This document shows, piece after piece, positions 6,402 to 9,158 of a DNA stretch of 9,158 nt (position 1 is its first letter; each line of letters begins with the position of its first letter). The notes under the pieces are model-generated. The model was not told the origin of the DNA, made no database searches, and saw nothing but the letters and a program-made list of their open reading frames with translations. Source of the DNA: JBHJHK01 sp050330975 (GTDB lineage Bacteria; Pseudomonadota; Gammaproteobacteria; Competibacterales; Competibacteraceae); the NCBI GenBank assembly GCA_050330975.1, contig JBHJHK010000236.1:1-9158 (forward strand). Direction: 5' to 3'. A program made the translations under genes and the position numbers.

Positions 6402-7439
6402 TCAAGTCCTGGGGGCGACGTTGATCCGGGCCAAGGAAGCCTTGCTCACCCGGTCGAGAATCACCGCCAACAGCACGATGCCGAGGCCGGCAATGAGGCC
6501 CACGCCAATCTCCAAATTGCGAATGCCCCGCAACACCAGCACCCCCAAGCCCGGCGCCGAGACCAGGGAGGCGATCACCACCATGGCCAACGCCATCATG
6601 ATGGTCTGGTTCACCCCCGCCATGATGTTGGGTAGAGCCAGGGGTATCTGGACCCCAAACAGTTTTTGCCGTTCGTTCATGCCAAAGGCGTCCGCTGCTT
6701 CGATGACATCTTTGTCCACCAACCGAATCCCCAAATCCGTCAGGCGGATGACCGGGACGATGGCGTAGAGGATGATGGCGATGCCGTAGAGCTTTGACTC
6801 GGTGACGCTGAACAAAAAGATCAACGGAATCAAATACACAAACGACGGCAGAGTCTGGAGCATGTCCAGGATGGGTATGGTGGAGCCCCGCAGCAGGTCG
6901 CTGCGGGCCATGGCAATGCCAATGGGCACCCCCAAGATCACGCAAAGGCCCGTGCAGATGAAGATGATGGACAGGGTCTGGATGGCGTAGGTGTAGTGGT
7001 CGATAAAGGCGAAGAACACAAAGGTGGCGGCGACGAACAGGGCGATTCCCTTGGAGCGGGACACCAAATAGCTCACTAGGACCACCACGGGGATGATGAT
7101 CCACCACGGCGATTCGCTAAAGGCGTAGAGGGAACTGTCCAAAAGCCAGCTCAGGGGTTGGGTCAAGGGGTCCAAAAACCACTTGAGTCCGTCGCGGGCC
7201 TCCAAAAACACCGTCTCGAGCCCGGCGGTCATATCCCGGGTGCGGGGGATGGCGTTACAGGCCGAGTGGAGTTCGTCGAGGGAGGGAAACGGCCACTCCC
7301 ACAGGGGGGGGGCCGTCTCCGTCTCTTGGCCTTGGGCGCGGGCGAGGAGTTGCGCCATGGTGAGGGGGCCTTCTTGCTTGTCGGCGTCGCACCATTCCCG
7401 CAGCCCCAGGGTATCGAACACCCCATCGTAGGTAGCCAT
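6402..7439 (-). CDS. proW: quaternary-amine ABC importer, permease subunit (ProW/OpuAB type)
   Basis: The inner-membrane channel of the importer, 345 residues. Hydrophobic segments lie at about 112-127, 131-147, 152-177, 187-211, 217-234, 277-295 and 310-329, matching the ProW-type BPD permease core. The cytoplasmic EAA loop that docks on the ATPase is at 247-270 (EAADAFGMNERQKLFGVQIP). Before the first membrane segment is a hydrophilic region of about 110 residues. ProW proteins carry such a region, but the first 45-50 residues here (up to the FPSLDE stretch at 51-56) look like an extra extension. That extension contains Cys17, and Cys61 lies just past it; a run of nine C on the coding strand sits at its end. 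The ATG at 7439 follows the proX stop by 15 bp and has no clear Shine-Dalgarno, suggesting translation coupled to proX. No better internal start is evident. Confidence 0.92.
   Translation of the reverse strand: MATYDGVFDTLGLREWCDADKQEGPLTMAQLLARAQGQETETAPPLWEWPFPSLDELHSACNAIPRTRDMTAGLETVFLEARDGLKWFLDPLTQPLSWLLDSSLYAFSESPWWIIIPVVVLVSYLVSRSKGIALFVAATFVFFAFIDHYTYAIQTLSIIFICTGLCVILGVPIGIAMARSDLLRGSTIPILDMLQTLPSFVYLIPLIFLFSVTESKLYGIAIILYAIVPVIRLTDLGIRLVDKDVIEAADAFGMNERQKLFGVQIPLALPNIMAGVNQTIMMALAMVVIASLVSAPGLGVLVLRGIRNLEIGVGLIAGLGIVLLAVILDRVSKASLARINVAPRT
7304..7312 (-). repeat. nine-base homopolymer (C9 on coding strand) inside proW
   Basis: Nine G on the plus strand, read as C9 in proW around codons 43-45 (GCC CCC CCC). 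It is the longest homopolymer I found in the window. A one-base slip here would shift the frame and truncate the permease before any membrane segment. Confidence 0.9.
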
Positions 7440-7454
7440 GTCGGTGGGGTGGGG

Positions 7455-8429
7455 TTACTGGGACAAGAGATTCGACAGGCGCTGCCGGGCGTCGTCGCTG
7501 AGCCAGCTGCCCCACTGGTCGGGGTAGGTGCTCAGAAAGTACACCGCCGCCTCGTCGGCCGAGGCCTGGTTGTCCTGTTGCCAGGCGAGGATTTCCCCCA
7601 TGACGGCGTTGGAGAAGCTCACCTGGGACATGAGCTCGGCGATTTCGGGCTGCCGGTCGGCGAAATCCACGGTGGCCACGGTCCCCACTGTAGAGGTGGG
7701 GTAGGCCGACTTGCCCACCTCTTCACACTCGGGGTCGGCGTTGCAGTCGTGGACCTCGGCGTTGTGGGGGCCGACGCTCACCTGGGTCATGGGGTACTTG
7801 CCCAAAACGGCCGTGGGACCCCAATAGTAGCCAAACCACGGCGCCTGGTCTTCGTAGGCCGCGGCAATGGAGGTGGCCAGGGTCTCGCCGGAGCCGTGGT
7901 TGAACACCTCCAGTTGGCTTTGTTCCAGGTCAAACGCCTGGATCAAGCTGTCGTTGACCACTCGACAGGACCAGCCGTCGGGGCAGTTGTGAAAGCGACC
8001 ATCGACGAGTTGGGGGTTGGCCAACACCCCCTCGATTTCGGTGAGTTCCGGGTGTTGTTCCGCCAGGTAATCCGGGATCCACCAGCCCTCGATGCCGCCG
8101 TCGGAGAGGACATCGGTCAGGGTGACGATCTTGCCCTGTTCCATGAGTCGGCTGTAGAGGGGCGTGGTATTGGTCCAGATTTCCGTGGCGATGTCCGGCT
8201 CGCCGGTTTCGGCGATGGAGGTCATGGCGGGCACCGTGGACGAGGGCACTACGGCCACGCTACAACCATAACCTTGCTCCATGAGAAACTTTGACACGGC
8301 GGTGACGATGGCCGCCGAAGCCCAATTCATTTCAGTGATGGAGACTTCGCCGCACTCGGCTCGGGCCGGCGATGGGGAGGTGGTCGCCAGGACGAGGGTG
8401 CCGATGATGGCAAATACCGCCTTCTTCAT
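7455..8429 (-). CDS. proX: quaternary-amine ABC importer, periplasmic substrate-binding protein (ProX/OpuAC type)
   Basis: Captures the transported compound in the periplasm and delivers it to ProW. It has 324 residues. The signal peptide is clear: MKK, a hydrophobic core at about 5-16, and a likely cleavage after ARA24. Cys26 is not in a proper lipobox, so a soluble periplasmic protein is expected. Family blocks include ITEMNWASAAIVTAV, GEPDIATEIWTNT, LSDGGIEGWWIPDYLAEQHPEL, NCPDGW and WFGYYWGPTAVLGKYPM. Trp36, Trp85, Trp116/117, Trp153, Trp198 and Trp203 are candidates for the aromatic cage that binds trimethylammonium groups. Six cysteines fall in three close pairs (26/56, 149/155, 229/235) that could form disulfides. 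GGAGA 9 bases before the ATG supports the start. It is the first gene of the importer operon. Glycine betaine, choline, carnitine or TMAO are all possible ligands; the converging betA/betB favour choline or betaine. Confidence 0.92.
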   Translation of the reverse strand: MKKAVFAIIGTLVLATTSPSPARAECGEVSITEMNWASAAIVTAVSKFLMEQGYGCSVAVVPSSTVPAMTSIAETGEPDIATEIWTNTTPLYSRLMEQGKIVTLTDVLSDGGIEGWWIPDYLAEQHPELTEIEGVLANPQLVDGRFHNCPDGWSCRVVNDSLIQAFDLEQSQLEVFNHGSGETLATSIAAAYEDQAPWFGYYWGPTAVLGKYPMTQVSVGPHNAEVHDCNADPECEEVGKSAYPTSTVGTVATVDFADRQPEIAELMSQVSFSNAVMGEILAWQQDNQASADEAAVYFLSTYPDQWGSWLSDDARQRLSNLLSQ

Positions 8430-8464
8430 GAACTAGAATCTCCAAATATGACCTTGAACAACTA

Positions 8465-8493
8465 AGAATAGTCGATGATGAATCCATTGACCA
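8465..8493 (-). promoter_or_regulatory. candidate promoter for proXWV
   Basis: On the minus strand TGGTCA (8493-8488) and TATTCT (8470-8465) are separated by exactly 17 bp, each matching 4 of 6 consensus positions. They lie about 35-65 bp upstream of the proX ATG in a locally AT-richer stretch. The spacing is ideal and the element matches moderate. Confidence 0.4.
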
Positions 8494-8503
8494 CATAGGA
8501 TCT

Positions 8504-8528
8504 GTCCGCCCCGGGCGCCCTGGCGGAC
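8504..8528. promoter_or_regulatory. perfect inverted repeat in the divergent promoter region
   Basis: GTCCGCC (8504-8510) is repeated inverted as GGCGGAC (8522-8528), with an 11-bp spacer that itself contains the palindrome GGGCGCCC. It lies just upstream of the candidate proX -35 and 33 bp before the HisD-like remnant. It could be an operator for a dimeric regulator or a hairpin in a transcript reading right. No T-tract follows, so it is unlikely to be an intrinsic terminator. Confidence 0.45.
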
Positions 8529-8561
8529 CGACATTTATGAAAAACCGGAGACCAAAGCCCC

Positions 8562-8729
8562 ATGGCCATTGCATTGAAGAACGCCAAAGCCGCCGCCGAG
8601 TGGGCCGACCATGACGCCGTGGTGCCTTCGGCCGTCGAGGGCATCCTCGACGACATCGAGGAGCGCGGGGTGCCCCATGGCGCCGCCGTGGAGCCCTTGG
8701 CTGAACCGGCGGGAGGAGAAGGGGCGTGA
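8562..8729 (+). pseudogene. N-terminal remnant of a HisD-family dehydrogenase (histidinol/sulfopropanediol, HpsN-like)
   Basis: A 55-codon reading frame starting at ATG 8562, with GGAG (8547-8550) 11 bases upstream. Residues 1-36 resemble the start of HisD-family enzymes such as HpsN: MAIALKNAK, then PSAVEGILDDIEERG, where full-length proteins have a block of the type VxxILxDIExRGDxAVRxLAxxFDGW. Residues 37-50 (VPHGAAVEPLAEPA) may continue that block with a short insertion, then the frame stops after GGEGA. The remaining 370-400 residues, including all catalytic and metal-binding residues, are absent: the next gene begins at once. It therefore cannot be an active dehydrogenase. The TGA overlaps the downstream GTG start as GTGA, and the end of the remnant now supplies the SDR's ribosome binding site. 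I read it as a deletion remnant kept as a translated leader. A genuine small protein with chance similarity is possible. Confidence 0.55.
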
Positions 8730-9158
8730 AGCTACCCCGCACCCCCTCTCTGCGCCTCGACGGTCGGCGAGCCCTGGTGACTGGGGCCTCCAGCGGCATC
8801 GGCTTTGGTTGTGCCGCGGCGGTGGCGGAGGCGGGGGCCCATGTGGTGTGTGTGGCCCGCCGGGAGGGGCCCTTGCAAGAGGCCGTGGCGACCTTGACCG
8901 AGGCGGGTTACAGCGCCGAGGCCCTGGTGTTGGACATGGCCGATTTGGCCGCCACGGCGGCGGCGATTCAAAGCCAGCCGGCCTTTGACGCCGTGGTCAA
9001 CGCCGCCGGTATGGCCCGCCACGGTCCCGCCTTTGAGACCGACCCCGGGGATTATCAAGCGGTCATGGATCTCAATGTCCCGGGGGCCTATTACCTGCGG
9101 CTGCAGTGTGCCAAGGCCATGCCGGCGCAGGGGGTGAAGGGCTCCATCAACCAGGATT
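8726..9158 (+). CDS. short-chain dehydrogenase/reductase (SDR), cut by right edge
   Basis: A classical SDR oxidoreductase; 144 codons are present of an expected 250 or so. The Rossmann motif TGASSGIG is at residues 19-26, Asp70 (LVLDMAD) contacts the adenine, NAAG is at 92-95 and Asn117 (LNVPGAYYL) is the first residue of the catalytic tetrad. The Ser-Tyr-Lys part lies beyond the edge. Arg45-Arg46 after the second beta strand suggests NADP(H). The start is GTG at 8726, preceded by GGGAGGAG (8711-8718) and overlapping the stop of the HisD-like remnant by 4 bases. SDR plus HisD-family pairs occur in sulfopropanediol (hpsO/hpsP with hpsN) and related alcohol-oxidation loci, so a substrate such as a dihydroxy or sulfonated C3 compound is possible. 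That link is inference. Confidence 0.88.
   Translation, partial: MKLPRTPSLRLDGRRALVTGASSGIGFGCAAAVAEAGAHVVCVARREGPLQEAVATLTEAGYSAEALVLDMADLAATAAAIQSQPAFDAVVNAAGMARHGPAFETDPGDYQAVMDLNVPGAYYLRLQCAKAMPAQGVKGSINQD

Noticed and set aside
7158..8294. 378-codon plus-strand reading frame opposite proW/proX
   Set aside because: Long but Gly/Val/His-rich with no motif; proX on the other strand has a signal peptide and full family blocks.
8332..8799. 155-codon minus-strand frame over the proX/SDR intergenic region
   Set aside because: Arg/Pro-rich, overlaps proX, the promoter region and the remnant, and shows no family motif.
1..9158. CRISPR arrays, tRNA/rRNA genes, insertion sequences or phage genes
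   Set aside because: No regularly spaced repeats, cloverleaf-like stretches, transposase motifs or terminal inverted repeats were seen; nearly all DNA is explained by metabolic and transport genes.

Overview
The window comes from a high-GC bacterium, most likely a proteobacterium. The genes are tightly packed, use GTG as well as ATG starts, and favour CCC/GGG codons. The gene types (a GcvA-like LysR regulator, BetA/BetB, a ProXWV-type ABC importer with an alphaproteobacterial-looking binding protein) fit a marine or soil proteobacterium. I cannot name the lineage from sequence alone. The theme is uptake and oxidation of quaternary ammonium compounds (choline/glycine betaine type).

Left part (1-5271): a LysR-family regulator, cut by the left edge, points left. 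Diverging from it across a 170-bp intergenic region is a three-gene operon: (i) an Fe(II)/2-oxoglutarate dioxygenase of the gamma-butyrobetaine hydroxylase/TmpA-like group, (ii) betaine aldehyde dehydrogenase (betB) and (iii) a GMC-family choline dehydrogenase (betA). The intergenic region holds a candidate operator (two AACAAAA copies 20 bp apart plus a facing TTGTT arm) next to a candidate -35/-10 pair.

Middle part (5312-8429, minus strand): a complete three-gene ABC importer, transcribed proX-proW-proV toward the bet operon. The two operons converge with about 40 bp between their stop codons. The expected division of labour is that ProX captures a quaternary amine in the periplasm, ProW/ProV pump it in, BetA and BetB oxidise choline through betaine aldehyde to glycine betaine, and the dioxygenase feeds or branches the pathway from a still unknown substrate.

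Right part (8430-9158): a 132-bp divergent promoter region with a perfect 7-bp inverted repeat. It is followed by a 55-codon remnant that looks like the N-terminus of a HisD/HpsN-type (histidinol or sulfopropanediol) dehydrogenase. That remnant overlaps, by GTGA, the start of a short-chain dehydrogenase cut by the right edge.

The most interesting point is the dioxygenase at the head of the bet operon. Its iron and 2-oxoglutarate ligands are intact, but its structural zinc site and the residues that hold gamma-butyrobetaine in the human enzyme are almost all replaced. It therefore probably acts on a different, possibly undescribed, quaternary ammonium substrate that leads into betaine aldehyde or glycine betaine.
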